NCBI GenBank assembly: GCA_023055355.1
Contig: JALJCS010000010.1
Location: 23,513,001-23,577,000 of the forward strand
From: Agelaius tricolor
Taxonomy: Eukaryota; Chordata; Aves; Passeriformes; Icteridae
DNA length: 64,000 nucleotides
Reading direction: 5' to 3'
Part shown: positions 50,749-63,259 of the stretch, piece by piece
Layout of the letters: each line of letters opens with the position of its first letter
How positions within the stretch are numbered: position 1 is the first letter of the stretch
Position numbers and translations under genes: made by a program
The notes under the pieces: model-generated
The model's database searches: none
Told to the model about the DNA's origin: nothing
What the model saw: only the letters and a program-made list of their open reading frames with translations

Positions 50749-52090
50749 AGCCACTGCCAGCCAGGCAGGCGGGACAGCCACCCCTGGCACTGCCACCCGC
50801 CATGGGCAGCCAGCCCAGCCACGCCAGGCCTCACACACTCCTTCCCACTTGGGGTAAATGAAAGCAGAAAATGGCCAATTCTTCCCTCCATCAGAGCAAA
50901 GATGTTCTGTATGAGGTGCTCCCCTCCTGAGCTGGCCAGCCCTGCTCACAGCACATCCTGGCTCTAACAAGTGCCTTTTTCTGTGAAGTCTCTCCTTGAT
51001 TGAGTGCTGCAGATTAACTGCTGAGAGACAAAGACAAATGAAATAAGGACACCATCTTAAGTAGAGACTTTCCCAGGCATCTGGAAATCCTCTCTCCCAA
51101 CATTAATGTAAAACAGTGCTGTTGATAGATTACAATTTCTGTTTAATTGGTTTTCAAGTTCATCCCACTCCAAAAATGAAGCCTTGAGTCTATTGGGAAA
51201 GGGTTTGGTTTAATTCTGATCAATAGAGTTTTTACAGTTTGCCTGGCCATTATTTCTGTCCCCCTTCCAAGCAATACAACCTGGTTAACCAGTGCCAGGA
51301 GCAGGATGTGTGATGGCCCAGGCTCTGCTCAAATGGGCTACGGCCAAATCACACCCAGCTCATTATGAGAAAGATAAATGATGCTCAGGACACAATGTAA
51401 ACAAGCAATCCAAGTATCTCCCCACAGCCTTGGGAGCACCAGACTTTCTGGAAGAAGCTTGTACAGCTTGAACATTATGAAAGAGTCCATAAGGAAGAGA
51501 AAGATTCTGCCTTAAGAGCTCCAGTGAAGCCATAGTTAATAATGCAGAGGGCCACATGCAGGATGACAAAGCTAAGAAACATCAAATATCTGAATGTCCT
51601 CTGAGGCTTATCCATCCTGCTTGCCAAACAGGTAGGTGCTCAGAGAAATAAAAGAAGACAAGAGGAGTCTATCAAACTGCAAAAGCTCTAGGAGCTGAGT
51701 TCAGGCTACAAACCTGCCCTGCTCAGGTATTTCCTAGTCTGTAGATGCAGGACTTGGTTGTGAAAAAATATTCATGTGAGTTTGAGGTGTGGCAGAAAAT
51801 GGATGAAATTTATACTGCCCCACTAGGGAGAGCTTCTAGGAATAAAGCATAACACAATTTAGTTTCTGTACCTGGAAGAGTTGATCTCCCAGCACTTTGT
51901 CAGCCACTGAAACCATTGGTGTCCTTGGCCATTTATCCGTAACTGTTAGTGCTAGCAAGACTAATTAATGCTGCTTAAAGATCTGCCTCAGTGGGAAACA
52001 CCATCTAGATTTGATGCCCTTGTCTTCAATTTCTGAGCAGACTTGGTTAAAAGAGAGTCAGGTATCTTGGCACAGAAGTGCCCTTTGTTT
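50749..52090. other. Noncoding sequence flanking the minisatellite
   Basis: GC content falls back to background by about 50.98 kb. The only frames are extensions of the repeat and small chance frames. No repeat family was recognised. Confidence 0.6.
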
Positions 52091-52094
52091 TCAG

Positions 52095-52270
52095 AGCTCT
52101 CAGACTTTAAAGTATTTTTTCACTTAATTGAAAATAAAATTTCCCTGGAGTGCTGAAGTCTGCTTTTAATGCATGTGCACAGCTCTAATTAATGTTAATT
52201 ATTTGCATTCACCAAGGGGAGAAGTGTATTACTTCAGGTGCCTACTTGGAATTGTTACTTTAGCCCTTCA
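52095..52270. promoter_or_regulatory. Candidate regulatory block with opposed homeodomain sites and octamer
   Basis: TAATTAA and its reverse complement TTAATTA flank a TG at 52186-52201. They run directly into an ATTTGCAT octamer at 52201-52208. The adjoining sequence is AT-rich and repeat-free. The arrangement resembles a POU/homeodomain composite site, but function is inferred. Confidence 0.28.
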
Positions 52271-53405
52271 TGTGACTCCAAGTGAGGTACTCAAATGGAA
52301 AGATGCAGCTGCCTCGAGAACCAAGTGTCTGGTGCCTGAGGACAATCCAGATTGAGTGTAGGACAGGATGTGCTGCACCACAAATAGCACAGCCAGGCTT
52401 CCTGCACCACACAAAGTCTGACTCACAGAGCTTGCACACACAGCAGCACAGAGATCACTGTAAGTTCATTTTCCCTCTCCCCATTTGGGCAGGGAACCCT
52501 TTTCATGAGATGCTTACACAGTGCCCAGCCAAACGGGCCGTAAGCCTCTGTGCCACAGTGCCTCAGCACCACCAGTAAACAAGCACTGCTCAGGCTGGGA
52601 ACGCACAAGAGGTCAGAAACAAAGCCCAGACTCTGGAGATCTAAGCTGCCCAAGCTTTATCTACTCAGCTACACTTCATTCTGTGGTAGGGCTGAAGTCC
52701 CCAAGGGGTGTCTCTTACAGAGCACCACTGACATAATAAAGCAGAACAGATTTGTTTCTCTTCAGGAATCTGGTCCATACATTTTTGTTGCAAATAAACT
52801 GCAAAACCTGGACATCTTCCATGCTCTTCCCCACACATGCAAGTTCATCCAAACTCATCAACCTTGCCAGCATCTTTCTAGATGGTTACCCTTTAACTGG
52901 GGCTTTATTGGATAACTGTAACCCAATTTGCTGCAGCTGCATGACCCTGGCTCCTGTTTTGGAAGAGAGCAAGCTGGAGGGAGAAGTGCCAAGTGGGAGC
53001 CCACCTGCCAGGCAGCCAGTCCAGCTAGAAAGGACCAGTCTGAATGTGCACAATCTGGCAGGTGGCAAAGATGTGCTGTTTATTTTTCCTAATGACAAAA
53101 TTAGCACATTGATAATAATCAAACAGAGCTGTGTGCAATGGGAGGTTATTTAATTAACAAACGTTCTTTTCCAGGTATGAGCAGCTCACAGGCACAGTGC
53201 TCACCATGCAAGCTGTCACTCATGTCCCTGGAAAGCTCATGTGCAAACTGCCCTCAGCTTCCTTTGTCTGGGCTTGCTCTGGAGAGGAGGTGGATCCTAC
53301 TTGCCTTTTTTATTCATGTATTCTCTTTCTGCACAGTGTTATACTTTTGCTCACAACCAAGAACATGGATCACAGCTAATGGAATAGTCCAATGGAAAAG
53401 GCTTT
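52271..53405. other. Noncoding sequence, no gene recognised
   Basis: Frames of up to 133 codons (52752-53153, plus) overlap others and have no domain. The part at 53060-53170 is AT-rich with TTATTTAATTAAC and TGATAATAATCA motifs. Confidence 0.55.
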
Positions 53406-53408
53406 GTT

Positions 53409-53511
53409 CCAATGTGTCCACAAAGTAGTGTGGGAATGATGCCTCCTGCTACTTTTACCTCCAATGTGTCCACAAAGTAGTTGGGAATGCTGCCTCCTGC
53501 TGCTTTTAACT
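53409..53511. repeat. 52-bp tandem duplication
   Basis: The unit at 53409-53460 (starting CCAATGTGTCCACAAAGTAG) is repeated at 53461-53511 with a one-base deletion and three substitutions. The copies abut exactly. Confidence 0.95.
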
Positions 53512-56275
53512 ACAGTACATCCTCATATTTTGCTTAATTGCCTGATCAAAATTGGGTTTTTTTCTTATTAAATTACCTGTGGCTTTAATATTTAATAGAT
53601 AGAAGCATCTTAGTTCTTGACTACCTTTATGTAATGCAGCAGCTCCACAGGCACGATCATGATACTTGTTGCATCCAGCAGCAGAAGTCGACAGTGGTGA
53701 TACAAATGTTCTTCTCTGGGTTTGTTATCAGTCAGAGTTGATGCAGGTGCTCGGAGCAGCATCAGCCCACCTGTGCCACCTGTGTAAGAGGGAAGCTGGC
53801 CAGCAGACGTGTAACAGGAGAGATTCTTCTGTTGTATACTGTCCTTCAGAAAGAGGGCAGGCGAGGAAGAGTAGCAGTAGACACTTTATACAAAACCCAG
53901 TTCAAAGAGTAGCCTAGCTTTTTGGTTTACCCCTACTCAAGGGACACCATGACACTGAACTTACTTACAATGGACTTGTAAATTCCTAACTCCAACAGCT
54001 TTCCATTTCAAAAAAACTAGGAGAAGAACATTCAAGATATAGAACTTGGGTTTGCTTTTACTTATTAGTGATTTGCTCTAGAGAAATTCTAACCTGAAAT
54101 TTGCCAGCTTGCTGACAGCTTTTCCAGCAGTCAAGGTTATTCAAACATTAAGTTTTTACTCATTATTTTATGGAGATAAAGTCCAGGTGTGGATTAAAAA
54201 CTCATATATTTCTTCAAATATTATGGCTGGTTGGATATAAAGTTTTAGATTTCTTTTGCTTCAACTTTGAATTTTACTCATTCTGTTTTGTTCTGGTTTT
54301 TTATTATTTTTATCAGCACTAAAACCTATTCTAGGCAAGTCCAGATAGCAATAACCAGCTGTCCAGAGTTTGCAGGGTAGTCAGTACCATGAAACAAGTG
54401 ACAAGGTAGCATTTTTATGGGACAGTTAATTTAGTGAGGACAGCTATGTAACTAGGCTTGAATTTCTCTAGCTAGCTTGGCTAATTTGGGGTTGGTCAAA
54501 GACAGAAGCAGATTTAAGAGAAGAAATTAAATGGAGATGGCCACATATCAGCTCAGGAAGGGAATGTTCCTCTCAGGGGCTCTAGGGGTGTTTAAGGGGC
54601 CATGTGGGATTGTAGGAAGCCTAGCATGGCAGTCGTGCTTGAGATGGGAGCACCTCATCAGACCAACAGAGTCACAAATGTGTGAATCAGTGGTGCAGAG
54701 TCACTGAGCACCTTCATGAGGCTGGGACAGAGGCTGTCAATGAGATGAGATGAGTCAGGAGAAGTGTGACAGGAAGGCGGAGGAGGATGTGAATAGATTA
54801 ACATCCCAACTAAGAATTGCATATTCATCATTGTACCTATTCATTAAATGGATCAAAGAGCTGCAGGTAAAAGGCCAGAAAAGAAAGGATTAAAGTTATC
54901 CAGGTGCATGTGACAAGACTGCACTGGAAAACTGCAGTGGGATTTTATAAAGTGTGGGTAGGAGCTAAAAAGGTAGGATCAAAGCTAAAAACTATTGTCA
55001 CATAGAGCCACATAAACTCTTGGAAGACAGAGTTTAAGATAATGAAAAAGAGAAGGGTGCTGAAGCCCAAAAACAAAATTAATTTGGCCAGGACGAGACA
55101 AGACACAGGACAGACTTGGGATTAAATGTATAGCAGGAATCAGGACCAGGTTGTGTGGCTGAAAAAAATGGAAACATGGGGTGAAACAGTTCTCAAAATG
55201 ATCAGAGAATTCCCTTTTTAAAAGGGGCTAAATAAAAAGAAGAGGGATGTTAAGGATGGAGTCAGTAATAGTGAACACAAGGAATACATGGAGATAAAAA
55301 CTTCTAAAAATTATAATGTAATCAGTGATGTTGGCATAGTAAGTACCAAAGTAAAAGAACTATTCTCTGCTGCGTTTGGAGGTGGAGAAAATGTTGCTGA
55401 GGCTGGAGAGAGTTTTCTGTCTCTCTCTCATGCTTTTTCTTTCATTTGTGTTTTCCTAAAACAATGCAATGGGTAATAAGTCCATTATCAACAGTCAAGC
55501 TTGGGGCAAAGCAATAAGGAAAAAGAAGGAGAAAAGACAGATCCAGAACTGTGTATTTAGCCAATTTTGTTGTTACATTTGTCGTGGAAGAAACTCTTTA
55601 AGAAAAGTTTGGAATTAACACATGCACATATACACATATATAACTTTCAATTCAAAGCACTGAAAATAGTAAATGCTCCTGGAGATGGATATCATGGGTT
55701 TTGTTTAAGGCATAATCTCTATTTCTTTTGAGTTTATGGAGCAAGAAGAGCTGTTGAAATTGAGTGAAAGCTGCAGACAAAGTCTTTAATCAATCTCCAA
55801 AGCTGTTTATTGCAAGCAAAGTATAAAGCAATAGAGATTAATGTCGGTTTCTATAAATCACAGCAAAAAAGCATCTTCTCTTTCACTGCCAGAGGTATAA
55901 ATATCTTCCCTTTTTTCTCAGATTTAACTGTAGCATGCTGGCTGCAGAGGTTCTTCAGGGGAAAAGAACACAAGCACACTGTCATGTGCTTCTAAAACAA
56001 GTAAATTTAAAAACAACGTATATGTTTATTTACAGAACTGGAAACTGCTGGAAGTTTTAGGCACCTAATTCCTACTGAGCAGCTTTGAAAATGTCAACCC
56101 ATCTACAGAAGAGTACTGCAATTAACCACAGCTACCACTGGGACAGGAACCAGACACACAACAAACAGCAAATTGTCTTTCCAGGGCACATCCCACAGAT
56201 TCCAGGCATTGAATCCGACAGATATGTCACCCTTTCCTTTGTGAAAATAGTGGTTGGGCATTTCTTATTACTACC
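53512..56275. other. Noncoding sequence, no gene recognised
   Basis: A purine-rich stretch runs through about 54.5-55.3 kb. Open frames are short and unrecognised. There is no identifiable repeat family. Confidence 0.6.
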
Positions 56276-56278
56276 TTC

Positions 56279-56353
56279 TATTTTTTTAATTTTTTTTTTT
56301 TAATTCTTGTTTTTTTGGGTTGGGTTGTTTTTTTTTTTGGGGGGGGGGGGGGG
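56279..56353. repeat. T-rich tract ending in a G15 run
   Basis: Several T runs, broken by GGGTTGGG, end in T12 followed directly by G15 at 56339-56353. A glycine/phenylalanine-rich spurious frame starts inside it. The G run could form a quadruplex or cause sequencing slippage. Confidence 0.9.
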
Positions 56354-56355
56354 TT

Positions 56356-57635
56356 TGGCTAAAAGGAGGAAAAATAGAGTGACAAAAGAAATTATAAAAA
56401 ATTCCACGGGTATATTCAAAAAATATCTCTCTCCATGTGGCTTCAAGCCTATTTCATGTTCAATTATGGCCTTGTACCATAAGAAATGAATTTAGAGCAA
56501 GGAGAAGAGAAAGCCCTGGGACAGTTCATGTTGCAAAAATAAAATGCAAAGTGGAAAGTTATTGCCATATAAGAGAGTGAACAGAACAGCTGTGCTTTCC
56601 TACCACTCCTGCCAGTGCCACTCTCCCATCATTAGCTGTTGCTTGGGCACTTCTACCAATACCTCACAAGAAAACATCAATAGCTGCCCTTTTATTCCTG
56701 TCCTGACCTGTATGAGCTGCAATGCATCTTATGCAGCTCCACAAACCATGTCCCCAGGAAGAAATCCTGCCTTTTAATGAGGTGGCCAAACCTTCTTGCA
56801 ATAACTGTGAAGAGAGATGGTCCCTCCTCCAGGAGGAAAGTCACAGTATTTAAGCAAGGTTATTCCTCTAGAAAACTCTCTGAAGGAATCTTTCCATATA
56901 GAGTGAGTGTAACAGGGGGTTGATAGAAATTATCCTCTTGAGGTAGACACTTAAATTTTCCGGGGCACTTCAGCATAAATATTGTGACTGCAGAGCAGCG
57001 AGTAAAGAGTTGGCTCTTAAGGAAGACGAAAGGAGAAGTTCATTCATCTAGAAAGAAGAGACCAGTGTCAGTCATAATCCTGCATTGTAGCGGACAGAAG
57101 AGAGCCTTCAGAGAAGTGCTGCCTCCCTGAGGTCTCTCAATACCAGCTGGAGCTTTGCAGAAGACCGTGGTAGGTTGAGCCAGCACACAAAATGCTGAAC
57201 CCTTGGCAAAATGTTCAGAAAATGCATTATCACACCAAAACCTGACTCAAAAGATTATTTTTTTTTTTACAAATACAAACTTCCCTTTTGCTGAAAATAA
57301 AGTTCTGCATAGGCTGAGTGAAAAAAATTTTTGTATGGTCATCTCATTTTTTGAGCTCAAAGGCAGAATAGTGACATAAGATTCAGTCATTGAATTTGGA
57401 GGAGGTTCCTACAAATCCCCCAGTGATATTTCTAAATCATTTTTTCTGTTATCATTCTTGTTAAAGAGATATGCTTGAATGGAATATTCCTTTGGGATTC
57501 AGAATCATATGTTGAAAATGTTACATGGATTTAAATCCAGTTAAGGAACAACTTAAAGCTATGGTATAATGTTTTACTGAGTCCCATACCAAACTGCAAA
57601 GCAGTGTTAGAGTTACTAGAATATCCAAACTGAAC
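56356..57635. other. Noncoding sequence, no gene recognised
   Basis: Small frames only. A T11 run lies at 57258-57268. No repeat family was recognised. Confidence 0.6.
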
Positions 57636-57639
57636 TCAA

Positions 57640-57905
57640 AGATTTTTGCTTCTGACTTTTGATAAAAACTTTCAAGGAAAGAATATTTTTACTCCAGAAG
57701 CATTTAATAATGCCAAGATACTCTGTTTTAGTTAATTAAACTTAAGGAACATGGAAGTGGATAAAAGTTCATTAAATAGGTACAGGCTGATGGTGAATTG
57801 GAATACTAATTGAGATTTTATGTGCAACAAAAGAGATACAAATGGAAATGCACTGTTATTCTAGTGAATGCCTCACATAAAAGGCCCCAATGGAGCAGAG
57901 AATGC
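57640..57905. promoter_or_regulatory. Candidate conserved noncoding block
   Basis: This AT-rich, repeat-free stretch has TAGTTAATTAAACTTAAG and TACTAATTGAG motifs. The call rests on texture only, with no conservation evidence. Confidence 0.15.
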
Positions 57906-60900
57906 ATGAAGAAAATTGGATTGTAAAATCTCTGAGATAAAGATCAGTTCTATGAAACACGATGCCCCATTGCTTGCTTTTCTATTTTGAGAAGATTCTT
58001 TTAATAATGCCAACAAATGATGCAGTGACTGCTGTAGGTGCATTTGAAAGGTTCACAGTCAGACTCAGAAATGAGGCAGTTAGACTCAGGGCTTAAAGTA
58101 CAGAAGGGGATATGATGGGACCTTCATTTATTTAATGGAATGTTTGAGTATCCCTGGCTTAAAGAGCATGAAAACCTTAGATTAGAAAGAGTCACATATC
58201 CTGACATTGCTCTTTAAACTCTTGAAATATGGTGGTTATTTGGCTTGGAAAACCTTTCCCCAACTGAATTTCCGAATTTCCCCAGCACAACGCTGAAATG
58301 CATGTGAACTGCTCAAACTCAGAGGAGAAGAAATGGGGGTGGGTTGTAATGAATACTCAAAAAGTTGTTTCTGAAGCCAGGAGAAGACAGCTGAACCATG
58401 GAGAACACTGAACCATGAACGCTGAACCATGTGCTTCTCCCTGGATTTCCCCCTCTGGTAACTGGACCTGGCCATGTGTTGGAGGAGATGCTTTCCATCT
58501 CCAAGCCAGCTTCTGAGATGCTCCTTGGGACAGCATCTGACTTTTCACTATTAGTGGCAGTGGTACCAAAGACTTTCTTGAAACACCAAAAAGAACCAGT
58601 GGATATAGCATTCCCCACACCTTTTGGAACCCAGCTTATCTAAAGCTCTGACAGCCAGTAAAGAAAATCATGGAATGCCAACAGGAAGTGCTAGGAATCT
58701 ACACAGAGAAGGGCTGAATTTCCGGGTGTTTTTCTCTGCCTGAAATAAATGTTCATTGGAGGGCAAATAATCACTTTAAAATGTACTTTATTTTAATTAT
58801 GTGTTGAGCCAGAGCTACTCATATATTAACCTCCATATAGAATACTCCAAATATTGTTATGTGGTCACATCAGATGCAATTTGAGCTGCTCCCAGAGTTC
58901 ACAACAAGATATTGAATCTGGACTTATGTCCTCTGTGTCCAGACAGCACAGTCTCTATGCATGTAAATTACCATTAAAAAGCCCATTGATCTATTTGAGT
59001 TTTTCAGCTGTTTTGTAAGATGATTCTGACTGCACAGAGACATCTCCAGACAGCCTAATTCCATCTACATCCCTGTGTCTTCAGTGGTGTCTAGCCAGGA
59101 GGAATCATTAGGCACAGGGACTCTAGTGGGATTTCAGATGTTAGGAAATGTTTATGAAAGCAGGGAGTGCACTGCCCTGGAGTGGATTCCCCAGGGAAGG
59201 GCAGGGAGTGCTCATTATTGAAGGTGTGAGAGGCAGCTGGTAGGAACACCATCAGTATACATCCTGATATTAGGAGAAGGAGGAACTACGTGGTCTTTGA
59301 TCTGCCTTCCAGCCATATGTGATGATTGTTGTACAATCATGGTGGTTTCTGTCAAAATAGCTTCAGGGTACCTCACAATATAGAAAAAATTAAATTCAGA
59401 TGTAAACATGAGTCCCATCAAGTCCAGTTTGAAGTGCATGTAGATTTGGTATTTCTGTTATAAAAATGCAATAGACCTAAAAATAGTATGCCTGATTATT
59501 TAAGGGGGCTTTATAGATTATTCTTAGGCTTTCATGTCATATAGGAAGAGCCAATAAAAATTCAACTGGTGTTGAGCCAAGCATTCAAAAATAAAAAACA
59601 CTCATTTTGTGGACCCTGTTTCAACCATGAACCAGCACAATAGGAATATAGGGAGACTGCCATGATCTCGGATAAGGCAAGGCACATGAGATCACCCCTG
59701 CCACTTGTGAACAAAAACCTGATCCAGGATGTGCCCTGAAACCAAGATTGCTCCCAGTCTTCTGCCTGTGCTAGTCACAGATGACAGGCTCAAGAGCAAT
59801 CCAAACAAAATGCAGACATTTTCAGGTCTCAGTAATTTGTTTATCTACAAATAATAAACTCATGTGTTTGGCTTTTGCCTTGTCCTCTCAAGTAATTCCA
59901 GTTTAACACAGTGCCTTGATCTTTCCATCTCCTCTAGGTAGTGACACTCACTTGAATGAAATTCATTTACCTGTAGTGACAATCTGTGCAGAGGAGAAAA
60001 GGGAGAAGGAAATTAAGTATGAGAACACCCTGGCACTCTTAATTTCCACTACTTGGTAAAAGCCAAACACTACAGACACCGCCTCAATTGAGCTGTGAAG
60101 GTTATTTGATTTCTTCACGTTCTGCTGATGATTTACCATCTGCTGTTCTGAGAACAATGTTAAAGGGAGTATTCACACTACTAAAATGCCCCCTGGTAGA
60201 ACATGTGTTTCTCCAGTATTGCTCTTTCCCTCCATATCCTCTTCCTCACACCATCTCGAAGTTAATGTTCTTCCATCTACTTTGATAATCATGTTGTCTA
60301 TTTAATCATATTTAGTTTCACCTCTCCAGCATTCATATAACCTCTGGCTGGGATCTTATCAGCTCCCTGGGGAAAGTGACTGCCTGTAACTGCCTATGGA
60401 GGAGATCTCCCCTCTCTTCTCTGAAGAAGCCAGTCACTGCTAGAAACAGAGCACAGGATTAGGTGGGCCACTGCTTTGATCCAGCAGGCAAATCCCTCTT
60501 GAAGCAAATGAAGCTCTTTGGGCAGTGATTAAATGAGGCACTGCTAGAGGAAACCCAGAGTGTTGCAGGAAGCCTCATTTGATACAGAATAGCTTTCCTT
60601 CTGAACCAGCAATGCTCAAGCAAATTCACATTATTTTCCTGCTTCAAAAGCTATGCAGCTACAAGAAGAACAGAAAGACTCTCATATCCTTGCCAACACA
60701 GACATGCTACTTCACTGTATTGCTGTGTCCAAGATAAGGCTTTCAGTATATTTGAGGTTTAATGCCCCAAATGTGGTGTGTTGCTGCAAAGCATGATCCT
60801 CTCTTTGCCATTATCATCCTTTTTCCCTGGTTATTTGCTATTTTCTCCAGCTGCTTTTAAATGGAAAGTTTTCATTATCACCCCAAAAGGTGATCATCTA

Positions 60901-62545
60901 AACAAGACTCATGGCTCTGGAGCAGAAACTGTGTCTCCATTCCCAATCCTCTCACGTAGCACTGATTGCAGTCAATGCTCCTTTGCCTTAGCAGAGAGGT
61001 TTGTACAGCTCCATCCTGCCCCTTGCCTGCTGTTACTGCTTCTCCAGGCACTCAGGCTTAGCTCACCTTCATGCAGATCTCTCTGCTCAGATAGTCTGAA
61101 GGGGTTTAGGTAAGATCCCTCTAAGTATGGCTTTTTTAGAAGGCAAGGCCATGCAAAAACAGCAGCGCCCAAGAACATGACAGAATAAACTATTAAAAGC
61201 TACAGCTCTCAGTTCAAGAGTTTTGATTTATACATAAAGTCTTTTAATGGTTTCTGCTGAGGCAGGATCAAGTTCTTAAAGTGCAGAAATAGATACACAC
61301 TCAAAGCAAGTATAACATTATCCTTTATTTTCATTGAGGTAGAACTAAGGCAAAAGGGAAAAAAGCCAGGGTTTCAGCAGTCATTTTCAACTGTAGAGGA
61401 TGGGAGGGTTGATATGAGTAATTAACTCACATTTCACCCAGGTTAGCAAAACAATGGATTGTTTCTCTTTCTGTACACATTCTTTGCCCTCAGTTTCTGG
61501 GGAATCTTTGTAAATATTCTTCTGTAGTTCCATCCTGAGACAGGCTCTGCACAGGGAGCTGTCCACATCACAGCTTTTAGGAAGTGTGGGGGTTTCCTGA
61601 ACTGCTGCAGACAGCAGCGCAGCAAAATTCAGTTTGAAAAGGCTCAAGAGGTTTGCAGTTAATTACTGGTCCAGGATTTTCAGAGGAATGCAGCTGCTGA
61701 AGTGATCTATGCCAATCTCCCCCCCTCACACTTTTGCCCTTCTTTTGACCATGTGGTGACACTGTCTCTGTTGAGGATTTTGGAAAGAAGTCAAGTAACT
61801 AATGAATGCACCAGGCTGCTCCTTTAGAGAACTTTGCATCTGATATGGGAGTTATAGTTATTAACTTCTCTGGCAGCCCATCATTTAATTTACCTGTTAC
61901 TGACCCCTTTTGTGCATCCAGAGGATAATCCAGTCCACAAGAGCCCTGCTGTAGCTGGTTTGCAGATCATTGTCCTATTCTCAATTTATCTAATGTAATC
62001 ACTTCACTGCCTTGCTATAAGAGCTTTATCCCATCAAGAAGCTTTAGAATAATGTAGAGACATTAGAGATTAGAATTTATTGATCCTGAAGTTCATAAAT
62101 TTAATGAAAATCATGATTCTCCAAAGGAACTTAATCTTCATTTGTTCTTTCAGTGGAGGTGTCAAGATTTAGTTTATGATTCATTAACCCATTGCCCACT
62201 GCTACTTTTTCCATATTCAGCTTTTCAGGAAAAGGAAAGATACCTTGTGTGCACCTACAAGCAGTATTTTCTCTCAGCTGCTTTTGAGACACCAACTGAT
62301 AGCCTCTGGTTTTAAACTGAAAATAGAATGTGAGTTCTCTTTCTGACTACAGTGGAATCTGGCCCAGGACCTTTCATGAGAACATCTGTGCCACTCAACA
62401 TAGACATGGTTCCATTCAAAATGGTATAAAAGGAAAATACACTGAAAATTGTTTGTTCAGTGTTACTCGTAGGTAATAGCTTTTACATAAATATGTAGAC
62501 AAATCCAGGACAGCAAGAAATAATTTCTCCATCTCTACACTATTA
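57906..62545. other. Noncoding sequence, no gene recognised
   Basis: Frames reach 111 codons (60778-61113, plus; hydrophobic, leucine-rich, no family). A short block repeating CTGAACCATG three times lies at 58390-58431. The 62.0-62.2 kb part is AT-rich and repeat-free. Nothing gene-like was recognised. Confidence 0.6.
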
Positions 62546-62547
62546 CT

Positions 62548-62597
62548 GTTTTTGGTTTTTTTGGTTTTTTGGTTTTTTGGGTTTTTTTTTTTTTTTT
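62548..62597. repeat. (GGTTTTTT)n tract ending in a T17 run
   Basis: Three to four GG pairs are separated by six or seven T, followed by GGG and T17. On the minus strand it reads as A runs broken by CC, like the tracts at 9.9 and 19.3 kb. Confidence 0.9.
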
Positions 62598-62767
62598 ACT
62601 GCAGAGCACCCTAAAGGCTTCTTGTCCTATAACTGGAGAAATCTGACTTACAGTCTGAAAGCAAGACAGTCAGACCATTGACTGGACTCAGACCTGTCAT
62701 AATACCACTCTCTGCAGTAGCTTCCCAGTTGATATATCAGATTTCTTTTTAAAACACTCTAAAATTT

Positions 62768-63258
62768 CATTACAGAATACTTTATATTGGAAGAGACCTT
62801 TAAGATCATCAAGTCCAACTATTGACCCAGTACTGACCAGTCCACCACTAAGGCAGACCCCTAAGTGCTCCATCTACACTTTTCAAAAATACCTCCAGGA
62901 ATGGTGACTTTTTTAGATGGCCTGTTCCAATGTTTGACAACCCTTTACATGGAGAATTTTTTCCTACTATCCAATATAAACTCCCCTGGCACAACTTGGG
63001 TCCATTTCCTCAAGTCCTATTGCTTGTTACCTGAGAGAAGAGACTGACTTCTACTTGGCTACAACCTCCTTTCAGGTATTTGTAGAGAACTCCCTGAGTC
63101 TCTCTCTCTCCAGGCTAAACACCCCCCATTCCCTCAGCTGTTCCTCATATGACTTTTCCAGACCTTTCCCCAGCTCCATTGCCCTTCTTTGGGCTTGCTC
63201 CAGCACGTCAAGGGCTTTCTTGGAGGGAGAGGCCCAAAACTTGATAAAAGTTCTGTCT
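62768..63258 (-). repeat. CR1 LINE, 5'-truncated copy
   Basis: Read on the minus strand, this is the last part of a chicken-repeat-1 non-LTR retrotransposon. The end of the reverse-transcriptase ORF is recognisable at about 63266-63072 (peptides QRRAMELGKGLE and YEEQLREWGVFSLE, typical of the CR1 C-terminus). After it come the 3' UTR and the conserved tail, GGACTTGATGATCTTAAAGG followed by TCTCTTCCAATATAAAGTAT and TCTGTAATG. The 5' end is missing, as in nearly all CR1 copies, so it cannot move by itself. The copy is moderately diverged and its terminal octamer repeats are decayed. It identifies the source as a bird or other sauropsid. Confidence 0.95.
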
Positions 63259-63259
63259 A

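Noticed and set aside
49893..50970. Six overlapping open frames of 159-332 codons suggesting repeat proteins on both strands
   Set aside because: All arise from the 24-bp minisatellite, which is open in every frame; there is no signal peptide, domain, promoter or single favoured frame.
56307..56489. Glycine/phenylalanine-rich frame
   Set aside because: Produced by the T-rich and G15 tract.
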